Shown in pieces: positions 9,079 through 15,335 of a stretch of 64,000 nucleotides of DNA. Position 1 is the stretch's first letter, and the number at the start of each line of letters is the position of its first letter. This DNA comes from Streptantibioticus_C sp963761325 (GTDB taxonomy: Bacteria; Actinomycetota; Actinomycetes; Streptomycetales; Streptomycetaceae), in the NCBI GenBank assembly GCA_963761325.1, contig CAVXGZ010000001.1, positions 124,001 through 188,000 on the forward strand, written 5' to 3'. Under the pieces are notes generated by a model that was not told the DNA's origin, searched no databases, and saw only the letters and a program-made list of their open reading frames with translations. The translations under genes and the position numbers were made by a program.

Positions 9079-9184
9079 GAGCGGTGGATCATTGTGAGAT
9101 CGACGTGTTCTGCCTTTGAACTACCTCGCCGTGAGAGGCAAGGGAGGGACTTGAACCCCCGTCCGTCGATGGCCGTCCACGCCC
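9079..9184 (-). repeat. outer helix closing the second permuted tRNA precursor
   Basis: On the minus strand the segment just 5' of the second element, GGGC-GTGGA (9184-9176), can pair with TCCAC-C-GCTC (9088-9079) just 3' of it: nine pairs, one of them G-U, with one bulged C. Together with the 7-bp inner helix this would hold the permuted precursor in a closed loop, with unpaired segments of 10 and 5 bases flanking the anticodon region. The fold was deduced by eye. Confidence 0.5.
9099..9170 (-). tRNA. circularly permuted tRNA-like gene 2 (glycine-like)
   Basis: Read on the minus strand, the 3' half comes first: ATCGACG (9170-9164, anticodon-stem 3' strand plus two), a 3-base variable region, T-arm GGGGG-TTCAAGT-CCCTC (9160-9144), acceptor CCTTGCC (9143-9137) and discriminator T (9136). 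After five bases the 5' half begins: acceptor GGCGAGG (9130-9124), TA, D-arm GTTC-AAAGGCA-GAAC (9121-9107), A, then CGTCGAT (9105-9099). The acceptor halves pair 7/7 (one G-U), and CGTCGAT pairs perfectly with ATCGACG. The D-arm and T73 are like bacterial tRNA-Gly. Joining after U33 to the GCC at 9173-9171 would give anticodon GCC; keeping the loop from the 5' side would give CTC. CCA is not encoded. Confidence 0.65.
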
Positions 9185-9210
9185 GGTCGATCCGGTGTTC
9201 GGCGGCGAAT

Positions 9211-9348
9211 GCTGAGACTGGAGCGAGAGTCTGAGGTTCACGGGGACCGCCTCTGCCGGACTTGGGCCACTCCGGCGCGATGGTGCCGGAGGAGGGATTC
9301 GAACCCCCATGTGACATCCCCGAATTCAGCTTCGACATCAGTTTCAGC
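9211..9348 (-). repeat. outer helix closing the first permuted tRNA precursor
   Basis: GCTGAAACTG (9348-9339), upstream of the first element on the minus strand, is complementary to CAGTCTCAGC (9220-9211) downstream of it at nine of ten positions. A second 4-bp helix, CTGA (9329-9326) with TCAG (9234-9231), lies between this and the anticodon stem. Internal loops separate the helices. The arrangement would fold the permuted precursor shut and resembles the bulge-and-helix context of permuted tRNA precursors elsewhere, though it is not a strict archaeal bulge-helix-bulge. Confidence 0.55.
9241..9322 (-). tRNA. circularly permuted tRNA-like gene 1 (encoded CCA)
   Basis: Read on the minus strand: CGGGGAT (9322-9316), a 7-base variable region (9315-9309), T-arm GGGGG-TTCGAAT-CCCTC (9308-9292), acceptor CTCCGGC (9291-9285), A73 and an encoded CCA (9283-9281). 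Four bases later comes the 5' half: acceptor GCCGGAG (9276-9270), TG, a D-arm with a 3-bp stem and a Leu-like GGCAGA loop (9267-9249), G26, then GTCCCCG (9247-9241). The acceptor pairs 7/7 Watson-Crick; GTCCCCG pairs with CGGGGAT (one G-U). T54, T55, C56, A58 and G18-G19 are all present. The simplest fold lacks U33, so the anticodon and charged amino acid cannot be assigned, and a tRNA mimic or decayed gene remains possible. Confidence 0.65.
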
Positions 9349-9366
9349 TTGCGCTCCATGGCGCCA

Positions 9367-9386
9367 CCCCCCGCTCGCACGGGGGG
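9367..9386 (-). terminator. GC hairpin between the DUF7873-like gene and the tRNA-like pair
   Basis: CCCCCCG (9367-9373) and CGGGGGG (9380-9386) form a perfect 7-bp stem with a 6-base loop, 13 bases after the stop of the DUF7873-like gene on the minus strand. There is no U tract. It may be a weak terminator or a processing signal separating the messenger from the tRNA-like precursors. Confidence 0.45.
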
Positions 9387-9398
9387 CGTTGTGGACGG

Positions 9399-10130
9399 CT
9401 ACCCGAAGAGGTAGCCGAAAACGGCGTCACCCACCCGGTGGTCGGTGACCTCGGTGTTGTTCGCCTCCTCGCGGGCGAACTTCACCGCCTGCTGCAGCCG
9501 CTCCACCCGGTCGGCCAGTTCGTTGACCCGCCGGGCGGGCAGCGCGCCGGAGAACTTCACGGTGGTCCAGTAGCCGATCGCGACGTCCTCGTAGTAGACC
9601 TCGACCTGGGCCGGGTGCTTCTCGGTCGCCTCGGCCTTCACGTGGTTGCGCGGCACCTTCTTGGTGCGGATGGTGCGCACCGCGTCGGTCTTCCACGCGT
9701 CGGTGGACGGGTCCGGGCTCCACGACTCGGAGGCGTCGAGCACCGGCAGCTTGCGCACGAAGGTGTGCAGGTCGGTGAGCTGCTTCTCCAGGAAGAGCAG
9801 GTACGGCACCGGGACCCCGGCGAGCAGCACGGTGCCGTCGACCACCACGTCCGCGCACGCGGTGCGGTTCGCCCAGTCCTTGGTGGCCGTCACGTCGAAC
9901 AGCCGGGTGAGGGTCGCCGCGGTGGTGCGCAGCACGTCCTCCACCCGGATCTGCACCCGGGTGGACTCGGGCGGCAGCTGTTCGCCCTCCTCGTCCTTCG
10001 GCTGGTAGGAACGCGAGATGCCCGCGAGCAACGCGGGCTTCTGCACGTCCTGGTGGGCCTGGGCCAGTTCCTGGAAGGACTTGGACTTGACGCCCTTCTC
10101 GACGGCGATGATCTGGTTCAGCTTCGGCAC
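9399..10130 (-). CDS. DUF7873-like conserved protein
   Basis: The 243-residue soluble protein starts at GTG 10130 (MPKLNQIIAVEKGVKSKS). Its sequence is strikingly conserved with streptomycete homologues I remember as DUF7873: KPALLAGISRSYQPKDEEGE near 30-50, an LTRLFDVTATKDW motif, FLEKQLTDLHTFVRKLP, and a TKKVPRNHVKAEATEKHPAQ block followed by VEVYYED and YWTTVKFSGALP. No catalytic fold is recognised; many Lys/Arg/His residues in the central block could suit nucleic-acid binding. No ribosome site is evident. It ends about 50 bases before two permuted tRNA-like elements on the same strand, so a role in their biology is an attractive but untested idea. Confidence 0.7.
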   Translation of the reverse strand: MPKLNQIIAVEKGVKSKSFQELAQAHQDVQKPALLAGISRSYQPKDEEGEQLPPESTRVQIRVEDVLRTTAATLTRLFDVTATKDWANRTACADVVVDGTVLLAGVPVPYLLFLEKQLTDLHTFVRKLPVLDASESWSPDPSTDAWKTDAVRTIRTKKVPRNHVKAEATEKHPAQVEVYYEDVAIGYWTTVKFSGALPARRVNELADRVERLQQAVKFAREEANNTEVTDHRVGDAVFGYLFG

Positions 10131-10198
10131 GGGCTGAAGCTAGCAGTAGCCCTGTGGCCATCGCATCCGCATTCCGTCGCCGTCGAGCCCGGCGCCGG

Positions 10199-10411
10199 TC
10201 AGTCGTTGCGGGTCGCGTCGATGAGGCTCTGCGGGCGCATGTCGGTCCAGTTGGCCTCGACGTACGCCAGCGCCTCGGCGCGGCTGCTGCCGCCCTGCGC
10301 GACCCGCCAGCCGGCCGGAACGTCGCGGAACGCGGGCCACAGGGAGTGCTGGTTCTCGTCGTTGACCAGCACCAGGAAGGTGCCGTCGGCGTCGTCGAAC
10401 GGGTTCGTCAT
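10199..10411 (-). CDS. MbtH family protein
   Basis: A 70-residue MbtH-like protein, a small chaperone that binds and activates adenylation domains of nonribosomal peptide synthetases. The three conserved tryptophans are present in NQHSLWPAF, VPAGWRV and YVEANWTDMRP, and the N-terminus MTNPFDD is typical. ATG 10411 is the only sensible start. It lies about 100 bases downstream of the adenylation-carrier gene on the same strand, its likely partner. Confidence 0.95.
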   Translation of the reverse strand: MTNPFDDADGTFLVLVNDENQHSLWPAFRDVPAGWRVAQGGSSRAEALAYVEANWTDMRPQSLIDATRND

Positions 10412-10512
10412 GGCGGGTGTCCTTCGGGTCGGTGGAGCACGCGGCAAGCCATGGTCAATTGAACGCGGAAACCGGCCTCCCGGCGACCGGCCGGGCCGAA
10501 GGACTTTTCGGT

Positions 10513-12357
10513 TCACCGGTGTTCGCGGGCCCGCTCCACCGCGGCGGCCATCAGCTCCACGGTGCGCGCCTCGTCGAACAGGTCGGCCGCCGTGAACGTG
10601 ACGCGGAACGTCTCCTCGACCGCCAGCAGCAGGAAGACCGCGGCCATCGAGTCGCCGCCGAGCGCGAGGAAGTCCTCGTCCACGCCCACCCGTTCGCGGC
10701 CCAGCGCGTACGCCCACAGGCCGGTGAGCGCCGCCTGGGTCGGGGTGCGCGGCCCGCCGCTGACCGCCGGGTGCCGGGCACCGGGCCGCGGGTCCTCGGG
10801 CGGCGGCGGCACGATCCGCAGCGACCGGGCCGGGAAGGAGACGCCCAGCAGCCCGGGCAGTTGGGAGCGCACCACCTTCCCGCTGCGGCTCTGCGGCAGC
10901 TCGTCGGTGACCACCACCCGCTCCGGGGCCTTGAACGGCGCCAGGTACCGCACGGTGAAGGAGCGCAGCTCCCGCTCGTCCACGGTCTGCCCCGGATGCG
11001 GCACCACGGCGGCGGCGACCCGCTCGGTGGCGCCGTCGGCCACCCCGAAGACCACCGCGCGGCCCACCGCCGGGTGGCGCAGCAGCACCTCCTCGACCTC
11101 GGACGGGGTGACCTTCTCGCCGCCGCGGTTGATCAGCTCCTTGAGCCGCCCGGTGATCACCAGCGAGCCGTCGGCGGCCAGTTCGCCCGCGTCTCCGGTG
11201 CGCAGCCAGCCGTCCACGAACGCCGCGTCGGCGTCCTTGGGCCACAGGTAGCGGGTGGCGACGTTCGCCCCGCTCACCACGATCTCGCCGCTCGCCCCCG
11301 GCCCGGTGCGGATCCGGCCCCGCGCGTCCAGCACCCCGACCCGCGAGCCGGTCGGCAGCATGCCGCGCACCGGTCCGTCCGGCGGCAGCGGCGCGCTGGC
11401 GATCTGCGAGGCCTCCGACATGCCGTACGACTCGATCAGCGGCACGCCGAACGTGCTCTCCACCTCGCGGCGCAGCCGGGCCGGCATCGGCGCCGAGCCC
11501 GACCGGGCGAACCGCAGCGCGGGCGCCCGCACCGGCCCGCCCGCCGCCCGGTCGAGCAGCGCGCGGTAGGTCAGCGGGCTCGCCGAGAACCAGGTGGGCG
11601 CCAACTCGTCCAGCAGCTTCAGGACGCGGCCGGGTTCGACGAGCGGCACGCAGGCGAACGACGAGCCGGACACCAGGGTGGTGAACAGGCCGCCCACCAG
11701 GCCCTGCACGTGGAAGAGCGGGTTGAGGTTGAGCCGGCGGTCGGCGGCGGTGAGCCGGTAGGCGCGCGCCGAGGCGGTCGCGGCGGCGAGCAGCGCGGTC
11801 ATGGCCAGCGGCACGATCCGGCCCGCCGAGGTGGTGCCCGAGGTGCGCAGCAGGACCGATTCCCCGGCCACCGGGCGCGGCACCAGCCGGTCGGCGGGCA
11901 GCGTCTGCGCGGCGGCGCCCGCGACGGCGTTCAGCCGGCCGTCGTGCTCCAGCACGGTCAGCTCGCTGGTTCCCGCGGCCCGGCGCAGCCGGCCGGGCCC
12001 GGCGGCGGTCAGCACGAGCGCGGTCGGCTCCAGCACGTCGAAGAGGGCCTCGAACTCCTCCTGGGTCAGCCCCGGGTCGACCGGGCAGCACACCGCGGCG
12101 CACACCACCGCGAGCAGGGTCACCGCGCCGTCGATGTCGTTGGCCGCCGGCACCACCACCCGGTCCGCCGGCCGCACGCCCCATGACCGCAGGCGGTTGG
12201 CGCCGGCCCGCACCAGGGCGTGCAGTTCGCGGTAGGAGACCGGCGAGGAGCCGGACATCAGGAGGACTGGGGCGTCCGGGGTGGCCCTCGCGTGCGCGGC
12301 GAGCACCTCGTCCAGGTGGCTCGGTCCTTCGTCGGGTCTCGGCTCGTTCCCCCGCAT
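10513..12357 (-). CDS. stand-alone adenylation-carrier (A-T) didomain protein
   Basis: The 614-residue protein has an ANL-superfamily adenylation domain (about 1-520) with the P-loop TSGTTSAGRIV, YGMSEAS, GWLRTGD and the catalytic lysine in PQSRSGKVV. A carrier domain follows with the phosphopantetheine serine at about 570 in LGGDSMAA. It would activate an acyl or amino acid as adenylate and load it on its own carrier arm; the substrate is not readable. Start ATG 12357 is set by GGAGG seven bases upstream, dismissing a start 36 bases earlier. With MbtH it forms a minimal NRPS-like pair; no condensation, thioesterase or tailoring genes are visible nearby. Confidence 0.85.
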   Translation of the reverse strand: MRGNEPRPDEGPSHLDEVLAAHARATPDAPVLLMSGSSPVSYRELHALVRAGANRLRSWGVRPADRVVVPAANDIDGAVTLLAVVCAAVCCPVDPGLTQEEFEALFDVLEPTALVLTAAGPGRLRRAAGTSELTVLEHDGRLNAVAGAAAQTLPADRLVPRPVAGESVLLRTSGTTSAGRIVPLAMTALLAAATASARAYRLTAADRRLNLNPLFHVQGLVGGLFTTLVSGSSFACVPLVEPGRVLKLLDELAPTWFSASPLTYRALLDRAAGGPVRAPALRFARSGSAPMPARLRREVESTFGVPLIESYGMSEASQIASAPLPPDGPVRGMLPTGSRVGVLDARGRIRTGPGASGEIVVSGANVATRYLWPKDADAAFVDGWLRTGDAGELAADGSLVITGRLKELINRGGEKVTPSEVEEVLLRHPAVGRAVVFGVADGATERVAAAVVPHPGQTVDERELRSFTVRYLAPFKAPERVVVTDELPQSRSGKVVRSQLPGLLGVSFPARSLRIVPPPPEDPRPGARHPAVSGGPRTPTQAALTGLWAYALGRERVGVDEDFLALGGDSMAAVFLLLAVEETFRVTFTAADLFDEARTVELMAAAVERAREHR

Positions 12358-12681
12358 TCCGCACCTCCATCGCTGCGCCGGACCGCCGGACACCTCTGGG
12401 CGGCGCGGCGTTCCGGCTCACGCCGGGTGGCGGGAGACCACGCGTCAGGACATACCTCATGGTCGTCCGGGCCACACGGCGATCCAAGGCAAGCGACCGG
12501 CAACTGGGCGCCGCGAAGTTGCCGAGCCGATTCCTGGCGGAACGGGCCCGGTGTCGCGGAGAGTTCACCACGAGCATTCGGGTCGGGGTTCGGATTCGCA
12601 CGGACGCCCGCTCGAGCCGCCCGAGCTTGGCGGGCCCGCGGTGACGATCTCACCCGCGGGACCGCCGACTCCCAGCAACGA
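12358..12681. other. intergenic stretch upstream of the A-T didomain gene
   Basis: About 320 bases between the start of the A-T didomain gene and a terminator hairpin. Open reading frames here have non-coding codon bias. The near half should carry the promoter for the A-T/MbtH pair, but no confident -35/-10 was found. Confidence 0.4.
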
Positions 12682-12715
12682 CCAGGGGCCCGTGCGACAC
12701 CGCGCGGGCCCCTGG
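12682..12715. terminator. 11-bp hairpin
   Basis: CCAGGGGCCCG (12682-12692) and CGGGCCCCTGG (12705-12715) form a perfect stem around a 12-base loop. It lies in the gap between the LAETG protein gene and the A-T didomain gene and would be strong on either strand. Confidence 0.6.
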
Positions 12716-12791
12716 CGTGTCCGCGCCGCCGGCTCGCCGGGCGGGCGAGTCCGCCGGTCCGGCGCGTCGCCGCCTTCCGGAATCACCCGCA

Positions 12792-12839
12792 CACGCGGAC
12801 GCGGCCGCACCCCGGTCGGGGTGCGGCCGCGTCCGCGTG
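12792..12839. terminator. 22-bp perfect hairpin terminator after the LAETG gene
   Basis: Positions 12792-12813 and 12818-12839 are perfect reverse complements with a 4-base GGTC loop, beginning CACGCGGACG and ending CGTCCGCGTG. It lies 20 bases past the LAETG gene stop on the minus strand. Such long U-less stems commonly end transcripts in streptomycetes. Confidence 0.75.
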
Positions 12840-12858
12840 GATCGGCAGGGGCGCGACG

Positions 12859-13497
12859 TCAGTTGTGACGCGCGGCCGCGCCGCGGCGGCGGACGGTGTA
12901 GAGCACGCCGCCACCGGCGACGACGAGCGCCGCCGCGAAGCCGGCGATCATGCCGCTGTCGCTGCCGCCACCGGTCTCGGCGAGCACCGAGCCCGCGGAG
13001 GACTGCGAGGGGGCGGGGGCCACGGTGGCGGGCGCGGACGAGGCCGGCGCCGGCTGGGTCGGGGTGGCCGAGGTGGACGGGGACGGCTTCTGCACGGCGC
13101 AGGTGGCGTTGCCGGTGCCCGGGTGCACGGAGGCCGTGGTGGTCTGCATGTAGCGGTTGGCGTTCACGACGACGTTCCACACGCCGTTCGCGACCCACGG
13201 CACGGTGGCCTGCTGGGTGGTGGTGCCGTGGTTGTTGCTGAAGGTGAGGGTGCCCACCTGGGTGCCGTTGGAGCCGTCGGCGTTGCGGGTGAAGATCGAC
13301 ACGTCGGAGGTGGTGCCCGAGCTGTCGGTGTCCGTGATGCTGATCTGGGCCATCGGCGAACCGCTGGTGATGTCGCAGCTGGCGGTGGCGCCGACGTTGA
13401 AGTCATTGATGTTGCAGGCGAGGGCGCTGCCGGCGGCGAACAGCACCGAGCCGGTTCCCAGGGCCCCGGCGACGATCAGCCCGCGCTTGGATATCAC
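12859..13497 (-). CDS. secreted LAETG-anchored cell-wall protein
   Basis: The protein of about 212 residues has a Sec signal peptide (KRG...ALGTGSVLFAAGSALA), a mature region with paired Cys residues and Thr/Asn-rich beta sequence, a Thr/Pro/Ser spacer, and a sorting signal: LAETGGG, a hydrophobic helix and a basic tail RRRGAAARHN. LAxTG is the motif used by class E sortases of streptomycetes, so the protein should be covalently linked to peptidoglycan. A GTG at 13497 is preferred over the in-frame GTG at 13509 because GGAGG sits five bases before it and overlaps the earlier codon. No sortase gene is adjacent. Binding function is unknown. Confidence 0.85.
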   Translation of the reverse strand: MISKRGLIVAGALGTGSVLFAAGSALACNINDFNVGATASCDITSGSPMAQISITDTDSSGTTSDVSIFTRNADGSNGTQVGTLTFSNNHGTTTQQATVPWVANGVWNVVVNANRYMQTTTASVHPGTGNATCAVQKPSPSTSATPTQPAPASSAPATVAPAPSQSSAGSVLAETGGGSDSGMIAGFAAALVVAGGGVLYTVRRRGAAARHN

Positions 13498-13623
13498 ACG
13501 TTCCTCCACAGTTTGAGTCAGTGTGCGCCCGAAAGAGCCCTGTGCTGTGAGGCGTCATCCCTGACACCTCGTGGTCAACGAAGAGGCTCGGACCACTGGG
13601 AGGGTCACGGGGATCGGCGGCGC

Positions 13624-13662
13624 GCCACACATCGTCAATTCCCTTGCCACACAGTGTCAACT
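13624..13662 (-). promoter_or_regulatory. two direct repeats upstream of the LAETG gene
   Basis: GCCACACATCGTCAATT (13624-13640) and GCCACACAGTGTCAACT (13646-13662) match at 14 of 17 positions and start 22 bases apart, two helical turns. They lie 127-165 bases before the LAETG start. On the minus strand each contains TTGAC. This phasing suits a dimeric regulator binding one face of DNA. Confidence 0.5.
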
Positions 13663-13787
13663 GACAGCCAAATGCGACAACCGCCCACGAGTCGCCGCTA
13701 TTGGTCAGGTGATCGAGGCGGCAAGGGGGGTATTGCCGGGAATGCGGACCGGATCACGTTTTCCCTACGACTATCCGCACATTTTCT

Positions 13788-14057
13788 TCACGATCTTCCG
13801 CCGGCGGCCGCCGGACCGCTCGGCCGGGCCGGTTCGCCCTCCGACCAGGCGGCCTGCTTGAGCTCCATCCGGGCGGCCGGTACGCCGCCGGAGAGCGCGG
13901 CCCAGTAGGGATGGGTGGAGATCCGCACGGACAGCCGCAGCAACTCGCGCCGCAGGACCGTGGTCTGGGTGGTGTGCCGGGTGCCGGCGAGCTCGCGGTA
14001 CACCGCGTACCAATCGCGCTGGGCTCCCAGGAGGTCGTCAGGGAAGGTGTGCGTCAC
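13788..14057 (-). CDS. conserved hypothetical protein (about 89 aa)
   Basis: A short acidic/basic protein beginning (GTG) MTHTFPDDLLGAQRDWYAVY and containing RHTTQTTVLRRELLRLSVR then HPYWAALSGG. Similar short proteins of unknown function occur in streptomycetes. A TTG at 14069 gives four more residues; neither start has a clear ribosome site, so GTG 14057 is tentative. It is divergent from the AraC-type regulator gene 76 bases away. Confidence 0.6.
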   Translation of the reverse strand: MTHTFPDDLLGAQRDWYAVYRELAGTRHTTQTTVLRRELLRLSVRISTHPYWAALSGGVPAARMELKQAAWSEGEPARPSGPAAAGGRS

Positions 14058-14133
14058 GTAGTTATTCAATCATGTGTTCGATTTATCGCGCAGGACCTTT
14101 GCGCCGCGTGTCGCGGGCGGCGATGCTGACCGG

Positions 14134-14562
14134 GTGACTCCCACGGACCTGGTCAGGCTGCGCCGGGCGCGCGACGCGATGGACCGCGACTACGCGCGGC
14201 CGCTGGACGTGCCCGCGCTGGCCCGGGTCGCCTACATGTCGCCCGGCCACTTCTCGCGCCGCTTCCGCGCGGTGTTCGGCGAGACCCCCTACGGCTACCT
14301 GATGACCCGGCGGATCGAGCGGGCCAAGGCGCTGCTGCGGCGCGGCGACCTCACGGTGACCGAGGTGTGCTTCGCGGTGGGCTGCACCTCGCTCGGCTCG
14401 TTCAGCTCCCGGTTCACCGAGTTGGTCGGCGAGACGCCGAGCGCCTACCGGGCCCGCGCCCACGAGTGGAACGCCTCGGTGCCGGCCTGCTTCGCCCGGA
14501 TCATGACCAGGCCGGTCAGGAGCGCGGGAGCGGCCCGGGCGGACCGGGCGGACCGGGCTTAG
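14134..14562 (+). CDS. AraC-type helix-turn-helix regulator
   Basis: The 142-residue protein is essentially one AraC/XylS DNA-binding domain: DYARPLDVPALARVAYMSPGH begins the first HTH, broken by family-typical spacing, and TVTEVCFAVGCTSLGSFSSRF the second, then ETPSAYR. There is no ligand-binding domain. GTG 14134 places the family start VTPTDLVRLRRARD. The VOC gene starts 10 bases downstream, and this regulator-VOC pairing is common in streptomycetes, suggesting the regulator controls or senses through its partner. Confidence 0.85.
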   Translation: MTPTDLVRLRRARDAMDRDYARPLDVPALARVAYMSPGHFSRRFRAVFGETPYGYLMTRRIERAKALLRRGDLTVTEVCFAVGCTSLGSFSSRFTELVGETPSAYRARAHEWNASVPACFARIMTRPVRSAGAARADRADRA

Positions 14563-14572
14563 CGTGGCCCGC

Positions 14573-14989
14573 ATGGACCTCAAGCTCTCGCACTGCTTCA
14601 TCGCCGTCCACGACCACGACAAGGCGCTCGCCTTCTACCGCGACGTGCTGGGCATGGAGGTGCGCAACGACGTCGGCTTCGAGGGCATGCGCTGGGTCAC
14701 CGTCGGCCTGCCCGCGCAGCCCGGGGTGGAGATCGTCCTGGAGCCGCCGGCCGCCGGCCCGGACGCCTCGCCCGCCGACCGCAGGGTGATGGACGAACTG
14801 CTCGCCAAGGGGATGCTGCGCGGTGTGATCTTCGCCACCGAGGACTGCGACGCCACCTTCGCACGCATCCAGGCGTCCGGCGCCGAGGTCGTCCAGGAGC
14901 CGATGGACCAGCCCTACGGCGTGCGCGACTGCGCCTTCCGCGACCCGTCGGGCAACCTGCTGCGCTTCAACCAGCCGCGCGCCCGCTGA
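14573..14989 (+). CDS. VOC (glyoxalase/bleomycin-resistance) family protein
   Basis: The 138-residue protein has the paired beta-alpha-beta-beta-beta units of the vicinal oxygen chelate fold: HCFIAVHDHDKALAFYRDVL at the start and GVRDCAFRDPSGNLLRF at the end. The conserved metal-ligand positions (His near 8, Glu/Asp later) are plausible, but the substrate is unknown. It starts at ATG 14573, 10 bases after the AraC gene, and is followed by a strong hairpin, so the two form an operon. Confidence 0.85.
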   Translation: MDLKLSHCFIAVHDHDKALAFYRDVLGMEVRNDVGFEGMRWVTVGLPAQPGVEIVLEPPAAGPDASPADRRVMDELLAKGMLRGVIFATEDCDATFARIQASGAEVVQEPMDQPYGVRDCAFRDPSGNLLRFNQPRAR

Positions 14990-15335
14990 GGCCGCCCGCC
15001 GGACCGGCACAACCACCGGGCGGCTTCGACGGTCAGACCGGGTGCCCCCGCATCCCCTCCTGACGCGTCGAGGAGAGCCGCCGGATGTCGCACCGCACCT
15101 GGAGCCGCCCGCCCGCGCCGTCCGCCGCCCGTACGGCCGCGCCGCGCAGAACGCGCTCCCGGGCGGAGGATCCCGAGCCCTGACCGCGTCCGACGTGTGC
15201 CCGCACCGTCACAGGCCGCGTACCGCCTCGCACCCGAGGCGGTACGCGGCCTGTCCGATTTTCAGCCGATTCAGAGGAAACTCATAGCCGTCCCGTGACC
15301 TTCATTTACCGAGGCCGGGAGATCCTGGAGCCATC
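14990..15335. other. gap between the VOC gene and the two-component system
   Basis: A stretch of 346 bases holding the terminator at 15213-15252 and, after it, the promoter region of the response regulator. No convincing gene is seen. Confidence 0.5.
15213..15252. terminator. 18-bp perfect hairpin
   Basis: AGGCCGCGTACCGCCTCG (15213-15230) pairs fully with 15235-15252 around a CACC loop. It should end the AraC-VOC transcript and insulate the two-component operon. Confidence 0.75.

Noticed and set aside
9099..9322. Reading the region as a single ordinary tRNA with a long intron
   Set aside because: The first 5' acceptor (GCCGGAG) does not pair with the second 3' acceptor (CCTTGCC), whereas each pairs fully with its own neighbour.
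9211..9348. A permuted (two-piece) tmRNA
   Set aside because: The element has a real paired D-arm and lacks a tag-coding region or pseudoknots; the second element is of normal tRNA size too.
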